A stretch of DNA of 64,000 nucleotides from Cephalopachus bancanus (Eukaryota > Chordata > Mammalia > Primates > Tarsiidae): the NCBI GenBank assembly GCA_027257055.1, contig JAPVLO010000138.1, forward strand, positions 3,720,001-3,784,000, in the 5' to 3' direction. The notes below the pieces were generated by a model. The model was not told the DNA's origin and did not search any database. It saw only the letters and a list, made by a program, of their open reading frames with translations. The translations under genes were made by a program, and so were the position numbers. The first letter of the stretch is position 1; each line of letters begins with the position of its first letter. Positions 12,545 through 22,475 of this stretch are shown here, one piece after another.

Positions 12545-12728
12545 CTTTGAAGGCAGACTGACCTGCGCTCCAACCCGAACTCTAAATGCTTTATAGCTGT
12601 GTGCTTTTCGGCAAGATACTTAAACTGTTTCCCTCGGTTCATTTATCCCAATAATAATAACATTACTAATCTTGCAATAATTTTGTAAGAGGCAAAGACA
12701 TTATTCACAAAATACATAGATCATTCCC
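12545..12728 (+). mobile_element. MIR SINE
   Basis: The order GGCAGACTGACCTGCGCTCC, TTTATAGCTGTGTGCTTTTC, GGCAAGATACTTAAACTG and ATAATAATAACATTACTAAT follows the MIR consensus through its tRNA-related and core parts. Confidence 0.7.
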
Positions 12729-13367
12729 TTATATATAAAAAAGGCTTAATATGTAACAACTCTGTGTTTTATTTTTGTAAATTATCTAGCACTTTCACTT
12801 ATAGGGGAGCTCTATTCATTATGAAAGAAGCTGATGCAGGTGAAATGAACTGCAGGGCATTCTTTAATTCAATAAAAGACACCCCCAAGTACGATTTCGT
12901 GGGGAAGGATGAAAGCGAATGGACTTCTTAAACTACATTGGTTTTCATCAGATGTTATTGTGGATCGATTAAAATGGGTACACACCAAGTCTCTTCTGGA
13001 CTGGCTGACAGTGCAGCTTTGTTTATTTTTTTAAAAATCTGTACTATATTTGAAAGCTACCACTAGCCTCAATCCCCAAACAAACCAGAGCTTCTGCCCC
13101 TATTTCTGTCATAGAAATGACTGTCAGATTTCTTTCTTAATTCACTAATCCAGTTTTATTACCCAATAATATCTATGATCAATTCTGACTCATATCCACT
13201 GATTGATGACATTGCTCAGAAATATATCTCATTCCATGAAGTATGAGCAAAGTTTCAGTGATATTTAGCTCAAAAATGTAGCTTCCCAAACCTTAATTTC
13301 TCAACCAACTCATCATTGACAAAGCTTCCTCTACCAACCACTGGGGAGAGAAGAACCTAGTCTATAA

Positions 13368-13820
13368 ATGGTGCTGGGAAAACTGACTGACCACATGCAG
13401 AAGATTGAAACAGGACCCCTTACTAGCCCCAAACACAAAAATCAACTAAATAAATCCAGAGACCTAAACATAAAATCTCAAACTATTGGAACCTTAAAAA
13501 ATGCAGGAGACACCCTTATGGAAATTGGAACTGGCAACCTATTCCTGATCAAAATCCCAAGTGCCCATGCCATAAGAGATATGATAGACAAGTGGGACTT
13601 CATCAAACTGACAAGCTTCTGCAAAGCCAAAGAAACCATCAAGAGAGCAAGGAGACAGCCCACAGACTGGGAAAAAATAGTTGCCAACTCTACGTCTGAC
13701 AGAGGCCTAACATCTAGGATCTACAAGGAACTCAAAAGTTCTGAAAAGAAAAAAACAAACAGTCCTATTACAAAGTGGACAAAAGATATGAATAGACAGT
13801 TCTCAAAAGAAGACCTATGA
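13368..13820 (+). pseudogene. L1 ORF2 C-terminal fragment, open for 150 codons
   Basis: This open frame is the part of L1 ORF2p downstream of the reverse transcriptase, leading into the cysteine-rich C-terminal domain. Recognisable blocks are [39 protein letters not shown] and KWTKDMNRQFSKEDL. The last block is followed directly by a stop where an intact L1 would read on through the cysteine motif; that downstream part survives in other frames (about 13830-14280). The endonuclease and reverse transcriptase domains are absent because the insertion is 5' truncated. The frame is not translated from an L1 promoter and is a dead fragment. Confidence 0.9.
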
Positions 13821-14415
13821 GCAGCCAACAGATGCATGAAAAAATGCTCAACCTCACTAGTCATCAAAGAAATGCAAATTAAAACTATACTGGATACCAC
13901 CTAACTCCAGTCAGAATGGCCATCATCAGTAACTCAAAAAATAACAGATGCTGGAGAGAAGATGGCGAAAAGGAAACACTTCTACGCTGTTGGTGTAAAC
14001 TAGTATAGCCTCTGTGGAAAACAGTGTGGTGATTCCTAAAAGTTCTAAAAATCGACCTTCCATATGACCCTGCAATCCCCCTACTGGGAATATACCCGGA
14101 AGAACTCAAATTCCTCTATAAAAAAGATACCTGCACATGTATGTTTACCACAGCATTGCTCACAATAGCAAGAACCTGGAACCGTCTGTGCTGCCCACCA
14201 AAAGAGGACTGGATTTAAAAAAATGTGGCACATATAGACAATGGAACATTACACAGCCATAAAGAAGAACAAAATAATGAACTTCGCAGCAACCTGGATG
14301 GACCTAGAGTCTATAATACTGAGTTATCTTTCACAGAAACAAAGAACTTTCACATGTTCTCACTCTTAAATGGACCTTGAGCAACTATCATAATACTATA
14401 AGAAAAGAATTGACA

Positions 14416-14697
14416 GCCGGGTTCGGTGGCTCAGCCTGTAATCCCGCGCCTTTGGGAGGCTGAGGTGAGCGGATTGCCTGAGCCCGCGGGTTCGAGACCC
14501 GCCTGGGCAGAAAGACCTCATCTCTACAATAAATCAAAAAATCAGCCGAGTGTGGTAGCGCAAGCCTGTAATTCCGGCTACTCGGAAGGCTGAGGCGGAA
14601 GGATCGCTGGAGCCCAGAGGGTCGAGGCTGCGGTGGCCGGGAGCGGCCACTGCACTCCAGTCTGGGCGACCGAATGAGACTCCAACTCAAAAAAAAA
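14416..14697 (+). mobile_element. Dimeric Alu (lineage-specific type) inside L1
   Basis: Head GCCGGGTTCGGTGGCTCAGC, both arms and the linker are intact. The right arm holds GTGGCC-GGGAGC-GGCCAC, a perfect stem of 6 bp. Target-site duplications AAGAAAAGAATTGACA and AAGAAAAGGATTGATA flank it and derive from L1 3' UTR sequence. It is one of the best-preserved copies in the window. Confidence 0.97.
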
Positions 14698-15084
14698 AAG
14701 AAAAGGATTGATAGTAGCAGGAAACTGTTTGGGGAAAGGGGAGCACCGCTCACCAACAAGGGTACCTGCACAATGAATATTTGCATACCTAACCCTGAAT
14801 GTAATCCACAATTTTAAAACAAAAAATTTAAAGGTGAAAAAAAAAGTAGCTTCCTTAAAGTTTTTCCTGTATCTTCAGATGACATATTCTGGACAAGTCA
14901 GAAGTACTTGGTCAGTGTCCACTTTGGTTTGCCAACAAAGTGACTGTAGCTTTGTATATGAACAATTAAGATGGGTTAGTATGTGTATTTCCTTTTCTTT
15001 TTTATTTATTTTTTTAAAAAAACTTTCTGTGAGTGCCTTGTAATTTTTGAATTTTAATTTAATTTAATTTTAGTTTTAACTTTT

Positions 15085-15495
15085 TATTTTAAAGATGTGG
15101 GGTACAATTCAGGCTTAGGTATACAGATGTTCATTATGCGAGTATCCTTGTTGATGAAGTATGTCCCCCACCAGCAGTTTCCCACTACTGCCATTCCCAC
15201 CTCCCTACCCCTGGCAGTTTTCCACAACTGCCAATCCCTTTCTTACATACTATTATGATAATTGTTCAAGGTCCGCTTATAAGTGGAACATGTGAGACTC
15301 TGTTCTTCGTTTCTGTGATAAATCACTCAGTATTATAGCCTCTAAGACCATCCAAGCTGCTGTGAAGTTTATAATTTTGTCCTTTTTTTTGACTGTGTAA
15401 TATTCCAATATGTATATGTATAACATTTTTTTTATTCAGTCCTCTTTTAATGGGCAGCACAGTTTGTTCTATGTTTTTGCTATTGTAAATAATGC
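15085..15495 (-). mobile_element. Young-family L1 3' end, antisense
   Basis: Starts (plus-strand view) at TTTTATTTTAAAGATGTGGG and reads back through the 3' UTR and the end of ORF2 (TTTTTGCTATTGTAAATAATG). It is 5' truncated and nothing codes. Confidence 0.9.
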
Positions 15496-15539
15496 TTTTC
15501 ATAACTGATAGTATTTTCTTTTTCATAACTGATAGTATT

Positions 15540-15670
15540 TGGATAATTGTTCAAGTTCTGTTTATGAGTGAGAACATGTGATACTCCGTTCTTTGTTTCT
15601 GTGATAGATCACGCAGTATTATAGCCTCCAAATCCATCCAAGTTGTGGCGAAGTTCATAATTTTACCCTG
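15540..15670 (-). mobile_element. Second antisense L1 3' segment, partial copy of 15250-15375
   Basis: GATAATTGTTCAAG..., CTTTGTTTCTGTGATAGATC... and CCATCCAAGTTGTGG repeat the segment at 15250-15375 in the same orientation. The two differ at many sites and a TTTTCATAACTGATAGTATTT word occurs on both sides of the join. It is either a separate insertion or an old local duplication. Confidence 0.8.
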
Positions 15671-16138
15671 ATGGAAAATGCAGGGGACATCTTTTTCTAT
15701 TTTCATCTCTTGCTGCTGACTTCCAACTCAAGAGATCAAATACGAGGTCATTTTAAAAGGAGCATACTCGTACACTTTCGGTTCTTCGTGAATTTACAGT
15801 CTTCACAAGGACAGACTCCAGATTCTCACGCAAATTGACTTTAAAGTAAAAGGGATATGTTTGGAGACACTATGTCTTTAGGAAATACTCTCGAGGGTAA
15901 AAGAGTTTAGACCCCGTGGAAGAGCAAGCAGAAACTGTACTGATTGTTTCTGTTTGGCTTTCATTTGATTTCTTGAAGCCCCTCTTTTCCTTCAGTTCTC
16001 TCCCTGACGGGGGGCTAGTCTAACCTTGCACTGATGACGGTTTCAGGAGCAGATTCCTCCTTTAAGTTGTACGAAAAGTTGTCTGAATACAGAGATTTCT
16101 GGAGGGAGAGATTCCCTGGCTTTCCTCATCCACGGGGC

Positions 16139-16889
16139 CTGACAATTAAATTCACAAACTCACCCTAGGCAAACAACAGGCTGCATACCTCATTGCTGAT
16201 TATAACCAGGGTCATCTTCAGAATACTCCTCCTGGGAGGCTAGGCATTGATGCCAGCACCTAGTCCACCCATCAAAGCAATTTTGGAACTCTTTTTTTCT
16301 GGAATGACCATCAGAACTGTCATTGTATTACCCTTGATGTCCTGAATATTATCAAAATGTCTTCCTTTCATGTTTCCTTTATCTTCGGGTAAAGAAAAAA
16401 GTCATTGGGGGCCAACTTAGGCAAATAAGAAGGGTGTTCCAATACAGTTATTTGCTTACTGACTAAAAACTCCCTCACAGACAGTGCTGTGTGAGCTGGA
16501 GCATGGTGGTGATGTAAGAGTTCCTTGGGGACCATTTTTACACACCTTTCTCATGCCACTATTTCAATGAAAATTTTTCTATTTCTCTACCAATGTTTAT
16601 GTGGTCTGCTATATTTCACACAGTTAGGTGACCACTGTGACGTGCAATTTGACAAATTTTTGCAATGTTTTTGTCAGTTATGCTTGTTACCGGCCATCCT
16701 GAACTCTCTTCATCAGTGTTGTTTTCTGTCCCCTCAAAAAAAATTTAATCCATTGTACACTACTGTTTTCTTCATGGCTTTATCCTTATAAACTTGGACT
16801 AGCATATCCCTGATTTCACCTCCACCCTTGCCGAGTTTAATAAGAAATTTAACATCTGTTTGTTGCTCTTACTCATACTCCGACATTCT
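16139..16889 (-). mobile_element. Mariner-family DNA transposon, internally deleted
   Basis: On the minus strand this is a Tc1/mariner-superfamily element. The outer end (GACAATTAAATTCACAAACTC) is a mariner-type terminal repeat. The transposase relic runs from about 16886 back to 16200. The transposase segment between the DNA-binding region and the second catalytic block is missing. At the other end the expected 5' UTR and terminal repeat are replaced by an inverted piece of a second copy (16890-17100). Confidence 0.88.
16200..16886 (-). pseudogene. Mariner transposase pseudogene
   Basis: Read on the minus strand from an ATG at 16886, the relic begins MSEYE and reaches a stop at the sixth codon. 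It continues with IKF-like LIKLGKGGGEIRDMLVQVY and, after frameshifts, SGWPVTSITDKNIAKICQI and IADHINIGRE, the two helix-turn-helix regions of mariner transposases. It then jumps from VPKEL straight to HHHHAPAHTALSVREF, LEHPSYLPKLAPNDFFLY and later FQNCFDGWTRCWHQC, the C-terminal part. The middle, which holds the first catalytic aspartate, is deleted. In the remaining part the second Asp (family HDNAPAHTA) appears as His and the third (family ND) is retained. Stops and frameshifts make it non-functional. Confidence 0.88.
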
Positions 16890-17100
16890 TGTGATGGCAG
16901 TTCCGATGGCCATTCCAGAAAAAAAGTTCCAAAATTGCTTTGACAGGTGGACTAGAAACTGGCATCAGGGCATGACTTTCCAAAGGGAATACATACTTTG
17001 AAGGTGACCATGGTCGTATTCAGCAGTGGGATATGTAGCATTTTTTTTTAGGATGAGTTCGCAAACTTGTTAGACTTAATACCGAAAACAATTTGTGAAT
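16890..17100 (+). mobile_element. Inverted mariner 3'-end fragment joined to the copy above
   Basis: The plus strand reads GATGGCCATTCCAGAAAAAA, CAAAATTGCTTTGACAGGTGG and CATACTTTGAAGGTGACCATG, the transposase C-terminus. It ends in a terminal-repeat-like GAGTTCGCAAACTTGTTAGA. This is the same part of the element as 16139-16320 but in reverse, so the whole 16139-17100 locus has inverted arms of about 200 bp. Confidence 0.85.
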
Positions 17101-17129
17101 CACAAAGGACTAAAAACTCCCTCACAACA

Positions 17130-18000
17130 GTAACCATATTGGCACCCAAATAGTAATATTTGGGATTGCAAAGTCTGGGATTTATCATTTTGAGCCAGAA
17201 AAATAATAATAATAACCCACAGTGTAGCCCTCTAAAGAAAGTACCTGTCAGGCATATTTTTTCCAGTGTTCCTCATTGATGCTTTCCTATTGACCTCTCC
17301 TTTTTTGCTTCAATTTAGAATCAGTTAATCTGCTACTCCTGGGAGGTATGAATTTCCATATTCAGGTTGATTTATATGGATTTCCTGTAAACTGAAGACT
17401 GCAGGATGAAATCAATCACTGTGATGCCTACAGCAGTGGCCTGGGGTAAAGACTTAAAAAACACCTGATGTTTTCCATTCTTATTAGAAGTGAAATGGGG
17501 CACACTATTTTCATGATGCTTCCTGTACTGGGGCGATTATTTCAAGAACCTCATACTGATAAGACAAGAATAGAGACATGCCATTTTGTACCTTGAGCTG
17601 ATGTTTTATGATGGTGATAAAAGAATATCCAAAGGTTTTATCCGACCCTTTCAAGAACTGTTGAGTTTTACAGGACTTCTGTGTGTGGGGACACGATTAG
17701 CATTCCAGAATGTAAGAAAATGCTGCATTAACTCAATTTAGATATCACTCCAGCATTCACTAAAAAATATAATAGTTCTGAAATTCTAAGTTACATTAAC
17801 ATATTGAGAGGCTTGCTAGTATGTTTAATTTCATTTGCTTGCTTATACAATTTTTTCTTACTGTTCTTTTGCATGTTGACAATATTCCTGTATATTCAAT
17901 TACCAAAAATGATGCAAATGCCCATTACCAAGATGAATTTCCTTTCAGAAAACAAACAACATTCTGACGGCAACACCTAATATTAACACTTTATGAACAA
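17130..18000. other. Intergenic DNA, nothing recognised
   Basis: Apart from the 19-base mariner word at 17108-17126 just before it, this stretch shows no gene, RNA or confident repeat. Confidence 0.55.
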
Positions 18001-18430
18001 TTTGCTACCTGACAGAGAAAGAAAATCTGAGAGTCACAGCTTGGGCCTTTTCTTTGTAGTTAAACTTTATTTTAGTTTTTCTTTTTGTTCATTCTTTTTT
18101 TTTTGAGTGTCCAGATTTCCATTTGTCATGGAAATTTAAAATTAAGCCTTTCCAATGTGCACATTTTAATTTAATACGAGGGAATTTAATTTATTATTTG
18201 GCACAGATTTATTGTTGTAAAAAGCTCCCACTGATGTCATGGTGAATTCTGTGCATGAAATGAAGGCAAACAAATGATTCATTTTTCATGAATATTAACA
18301 ATCACTGTTACAGTCTCCTCAAGCTGCAGTGAAAGGTTCTTTACCAAAATGCTCAGCCATATTTAGCCATATTGCTTTCCCTGAAGCCATGAGACAAAGA
18401 AAAGTTTAATAAAAAATAATAATGTAGTTG
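18000..18430. promoter_or_regulatory. Candidate conserved non-coding element, TAAT-rich
   Basis: A repeat-free block with many TTTAATTTA/ATTTAATT-type homeodomain cores followed by a more complex part (CTCCTCAAGCTGCAGTG and AAAATGCTCAGCCATATTTA). It looks more constrained than its flanks. Conservation has not been tested. Confidence 0.28.
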
Positions 18431-18654
18431 TTATAACCACAAAATGTGGCATAGGATAGAAAGTTTCCAAATCAATTTGATGGCAAGATGGCCATGAGCT
18501 CCCACAGCCAAGTGGTGATAGCCCATAGGTATCATCAGCTTATAACTTGTGATGCATTTTAGTAGGTATATTACTGCCCTATCTCTGTGGATGGCATATT
18601 ACAAAATAACCTACTTTCATATATAACAGAATTAGAGCAATAAAGCTCTTTATG

Positions 18655-18870
18655 AATCATTCTTTCATTCTACAAATATTTATTGAGCAGTTACTGTATG
18701 CCTGTCGTAGATATTTAAGGCACTGCAACAAACAAAATTGACAATGTCACCAACCTGTCAAGGAGTTTATATTCTAGAGGTAACACTCACAATAAACCAA
18801 GATAAATGGGATAATTACAGATTACAGGTGCTTAGAGTGTTAAAAGTTATTCCTATTTTTCTAATTGAAA
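18655..18870 (-). mobile_element. Ancient repeat, L2-like LINE tail, antisense
   Basis: TTCATTCTACAAATATTTATTGAGCAGTTACTGTATGCC is the reverse complement of the common 3' end of L2-type LINEs (shown in part: CAAATATTTATTGAGCAG). The following GCAACAAACAAAATTGACAAT and GAGTTTATATTCTAGAGG words also belong to a familiar dispersed repeat. Confidence 0.6.
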
Positions 18871-19084
18871 TCTAATGACTTCCTAAAGCCCAATATATTG
18901 TAAGGTGATTAGAGGAGAACCATTTTTAAAAAATCAGTAATCAATGTCCTTGATTATGTGTTTTGTTTAAAGCACATTTTAATTTGTTTTAGTTTTCTCT
19001 GTGTATTTTTCAGGTCAATGTTTCAATAAGAAAATGCTGAATGGATTTAACTTGCCACACTACTGAGCTAAATACTGACATATT

Positions 19085-19553
19085 CGTTTTTGTTTCCTAG
19101 GGCTGCCATGACAAATTTCCACAAAGCGAATGCCTCCAAACACCTGAAATTTATTCTTTCTAAATTCTGGAGACCAGAAGTTCAAAGTCAAAGTTGGCAC
19201 TGACTGCAGGTTCTGAGGAAAAATCTCTTCCATGCCTCTCCCCTAATTTTGGTGACTGTAGGCTGTCCCTGGTGTTCCTTAGCCTGTAGATGCATCATTC
19301 CAATCTTTGCCTGCCTGCAACTTCACATATCCTTCTCTTGCTCTTTCTGTGTCTAATTTCTCTGTACTCTTTTTTCTGAGAGCAGCAGTCATTGGTATAG
19401 GGCGCACCCTAATTCAGGATAATCTCATCTTGGGATTCTTACCTTAAGTGTATATGCAAAGACCCTTACTTCAAACAAAATCAAAATCTGCAGTTTTAGG
19501 TGGAGATAATCTTTTTTGGGGGGGCACTATTCAGCCCACAACACTTGAAAATC
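19085..19553 (-). mobile_element. MaLR-type (MLT1/MST-like) solo LTR, antisense
   Basis: On the minus strand it starts TGTTGTGGGCTGAATAGTGC and ends with a GGCAGCCCTAGGAAAC block. Between them are GCATCTACAGGCTAAGG and other words characteristic of the mammalian apparent LTR-retrotransposon LTRs. Only the LTR remains; no internal region is seen next to it. Confidence 0.8.
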
Positions 19554-19689
19554 ACCATTTGATTCTTTTTGAGCATGTGAACAAGTATCACTTATTAGGC
19601 TAACAAATTAGTTGCATTATCATTATTTTAATGTATAAACTACAGTCATGGGAACACAGGCAAGGTACTGATCCTTTATATGTTGGAGG

Positions 19690-20385
19690 TTCTTCATATT
19701 CAATATGACAGAGCTGCAAAGAGAAATAGTAGTATCCACTATTGTTGTTGGAGATGCCAAAACCCTTCTATCTGTAACAGACAGACCCAGCAAGCAAAAA
19801 CACGATTAAAGGCATTAACCGAACTGTATAGCACATCAATCACTGGAGTTAATTGATTTTTAGAGAATACTTCATCTAACAATAACACAATACACATTTT
19901 TCTCAAGCTCCTACAGAACATTCACCAAGGTAGACCACATCTGAGCCATAGGACACACCTTAACAAATATAAAGTAACAGAAATCATTTACACTATGTTC
20001 TCAGACCACAATCAAACCAAATGCCAATAATGGAAATATACCTGGGAACGCCCCAAATTGTTGTAGATCGAACAGTATACGTTTTGACCCAAAGTCAAGG
20101 ACTGAGAGCAAATTTTAAAATATAGTGTACTAAATAAAAAAAAAAATGTATGTATGTTATATATATAGCTTATCAAAGCATACAGGATGCAGTACTTACA
20201 GGGAAGTTTGTAGTATTGCATCTGTATATTACAGTTTAAAAATCTAAAATCAGTAATTTAAGCTTTCACTTTAGAAATCCAAAAATATGAAAAAATTAAA
20301 TCCAACATAAGTTACTTAGAGAAACAATACAAATTATGTGAGAAATTTTAAAAAACGAGACACAGGAAATAAACAGAAAAGGAGA
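19690..20385 (+). mobile_element. Old L1 ORF2 fragment
   Basis: ACATTCACCAAGGTAGACCA, GTTCTCAGACCACAATCAAA and GGGAAGTTTGTAGTATTGC follow the endonuclease-to-reverse-transcriptase part of L1 ORF2. Divergence and frameshifts are heavy, so it belongs to an old L1M-type insertion. Confidence 0.75.
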
Positions 20386-20993
20386 ATTATATACAAAGTA
20401 ACTTTGGCAAGTCAGATTTCAATGTTTTTATGAACAAAGAAACTAGAAAAGAAGAAAAAAATGAAAAAGGTTTTCAAAAGCCACAGGCATGTAAGTGTTG
20501 AAAATTGGAGTATATGTATCTAATACTGATAACTTCCCATTCTTTCGAAGGTAACCTAGAGCAGTATTTTCAAGAGTGCATTTGGTTCAAAACGAAGTAT
20601 TTACCTATTCATCAAGACAACTGATCAATTTTAACTGTGGGACTTGCTATGTGTTAAAGTGTTTTATAAACAACAAAATTGGTATTTTCATCCTGACCCT
20701 CAGGTTAAAAATAACTGCTATTCTAGACATATGATTTTTTTAGAAACCTAAAAGTATATGTAAATGTATATTTACACATATATATATATAATATGCCAGA
20801 TTTTAAGAAATTAGGCAAGAAGACTGTGTCTAGAAGAGCAACCACTTTGTTACAACTCCTTAACGCCTATAGCTGACCACATTTTCAGTTTTGCGACACT
20901 TGCCTAAAATATATACGAATACTATCAAAATTATTTCACTTATGCATAATATATTGGTAAATAGCATAATAAATTTGCTTTTTAAATAACCAG

Positions 20994-21068
20994 ATTATCA
21001 AAAACTGGGGGGGGGGAGAAAGAAAGAGAGAGGAGACAGAAGAGGGGAGAGAGAGAGTTTTTGATAAT
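20994..21068. repeat. 13-bp perfect inverted repeat enclosing a purine tract
   Basis: ATTATCAAAAACT (20994-21006) and AGTTTTTGATAAT (21056-21068) are exact complements. The 49 bases between them are all G or A except for one C, starting with a run of about nine G. The two halves could pair into a hairpin with an unusual purine loop. Confidence 0.9.
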
Positions 21069-21145
21069 GTGAAATAAAAATTAGTGCACATAGCCTGCAC
21101 TGGAGGAAGAAAGAGAGGTCAGATAGACTTAGAAGGAGATAAGTA

Positions 21146-21364
21146 CGAGAACATGTGATACTCAGTTCTTTGTTTCTGAGAAACCTCACAAAAATGATTG
21201 GCAGTAGCAGGAAACTGCCGGGAGGGGGGCGGGGAAGTGAGATTGGCAGTAGTGGGAATCTGTCTGGCGAAAGAGGGGCACACCTCATCAGCAAGGGTAC
21301 CTGCATAATGAACATTTATATACCTAACCCTGAATTGTACCCCACATCTCTAAAATAAAAAAAA
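21146..21364 (+). mobile_element. Very short 5'-truncated young-family L1
   Basis: Only the last 220 bases of L1 are present: the G-rich 3' UTR (GGGAGGGGGGCGGGG near 21221) and the terminal ACCTAACCCTGAATTGTACC. The flanks TTAGAAGGAGATAAGTA (21129-21145) and TTAGAAAGAGATAAATA (21365-21381) are a 17-bp target-site duplication with two mismatches. Confidence 0.93.
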
Positions 21365-21949
21365 TTAGAAAGAGATAAATATTTAATACTTGGTTAACTC
21401 TCCACTAACTTCACACCAAACATGCTCCTTTTCTTCATCTTGTTTCATTCTTATTTTCCATCCATGTCATACACATCATTTCTGTCCAACTCTGGCTCTT
21501 GCATTTGATATCATTATGACATTAGTTATGATATAATTAATGATATTTTTGAAGAAAGACATTAGAAATTGAGTCACTTCAATTTAGAGGGTTGAAAAGT
21601 AAAGAAGATTGATGGAGAGACAGACTAAATTCTGGATTATTTTCACTTATCTAATTTTATCACTATTGTCAGTATGAACAAAAATTTCCATGCATGCAAT
21701 ATAAAAACTGTAGGTTCCAATACATCTGCCTAAGGAAGTTTGTAAACAACTTATAAAATAAAATAAAGTAACTACGTATTGATTGTGAAAAAATGAGAAC
21801 CAAGAATGCTACAGTACTTTAAAGTAATGCACAATGGCAATTATTTATATAACATCTGTGTAAAGACTGCCCAACATATGATTTTAATGATATTTTACCA
21901 ATCTCTCTGATATTTCCACCTAATGGGACTTAAATGCATGTCACCAGTT

Positions 21950-22475
21950 GTTGCAAGTTGGGTTTCCTTTGAAAAGATTCTGAGATAGAGATTAGCGTGC
22001 AAGAGTTTTATTCTAGAGCCCTTGGGCTCTGCTACCCTGGTCATAAATGAAGCAGCGTGACAGAGAAAGAAGTTGAGGTTCGACTCAGTCTCAGTAGAGG
22101 CATCTGCCAAATCCACTGAAGCTGAGGAGACCATGTATTTTATCCTGCTAGGGGCGAGGGCATCAGATCTTTGTAGTCCTGTGGTAATGATCAGACATGG
22201 GCTGCCGTGGTCTTGAGCAAGGGACCTCTCAGCAGCCAAGGCAGTCCCAGAAGAGGGCTGGCAGAGGACTCTGCTCTATTCTTGAAGAGGGATCTTGGAG
22301 AAGTCTACTTCTTGCCCCACTTGGAATCACTTCATTTGTAAATTCAGGGAACCAGAAACACAGACCCCTAGTGAGTCTCTCTCCTTGGGGAAATCTTGGA
22401 CGGAGAGGATTGATGAAAAAAACTACAGACACTACTGCTATAACTGATTTTGGAGCATGACTTTTATTTTTCTCC
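21950..22475. mobile_element. Probable old LTR-like repeat, unnamed
   Basis: GTGCAAGAGTTTTATTCTAG and the GC-richer sequence after it have the style of an ERV LTR, and a similar start occurs near 23.93 kb on the far side of an ERV-internal-looking segment. I cannot name the family, and the two ends do not align well by eye. Confidence 0.3.

Larger units (their letters stand above)
13287..14839 (+). mobile_element. 5'-truncated young-family L1 with target-site duplication
   Basis: The element begins within ORF2 and runs through the L1 3' UTR to a short A-rich end. Near-identical flanks AAAAATGTAGCTTCC (13272-13286) and AAAAAAGTAGCTTCC (14840-14854) are a convincing target-site duplication of about 15 bp. 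An Alu lies within its 3' UTR at 14416-14697. The 3' terminus (ACCTAACCCTGAATG... then ATTTTAAA) matches the other young L1 copies in this window, so they belong to one lineage-specific family. Confidence 0.93.

Noticed and set aside
14388..14786. 132-codon minus-strand open frame
   Set aside because: It is the antisense of the Alu at 14416-14697 plus L1 3' UTR; similar frames occur at every Alu.
13323..14858. AGCTTCCT as target-site duplication of the L1 at 13.3-14.8 kb
   Set aside because: The left AGCTTCCT lies inside recognisable L1 sequence; the better duplication is AAAAATGTAGCTTCC at 13272-13286.
16525..16791. 88-codon plus-strand open frame, hydrophobic, looks membrane-like
   Set aside because: It is the antisense of the mariner transposase relic.
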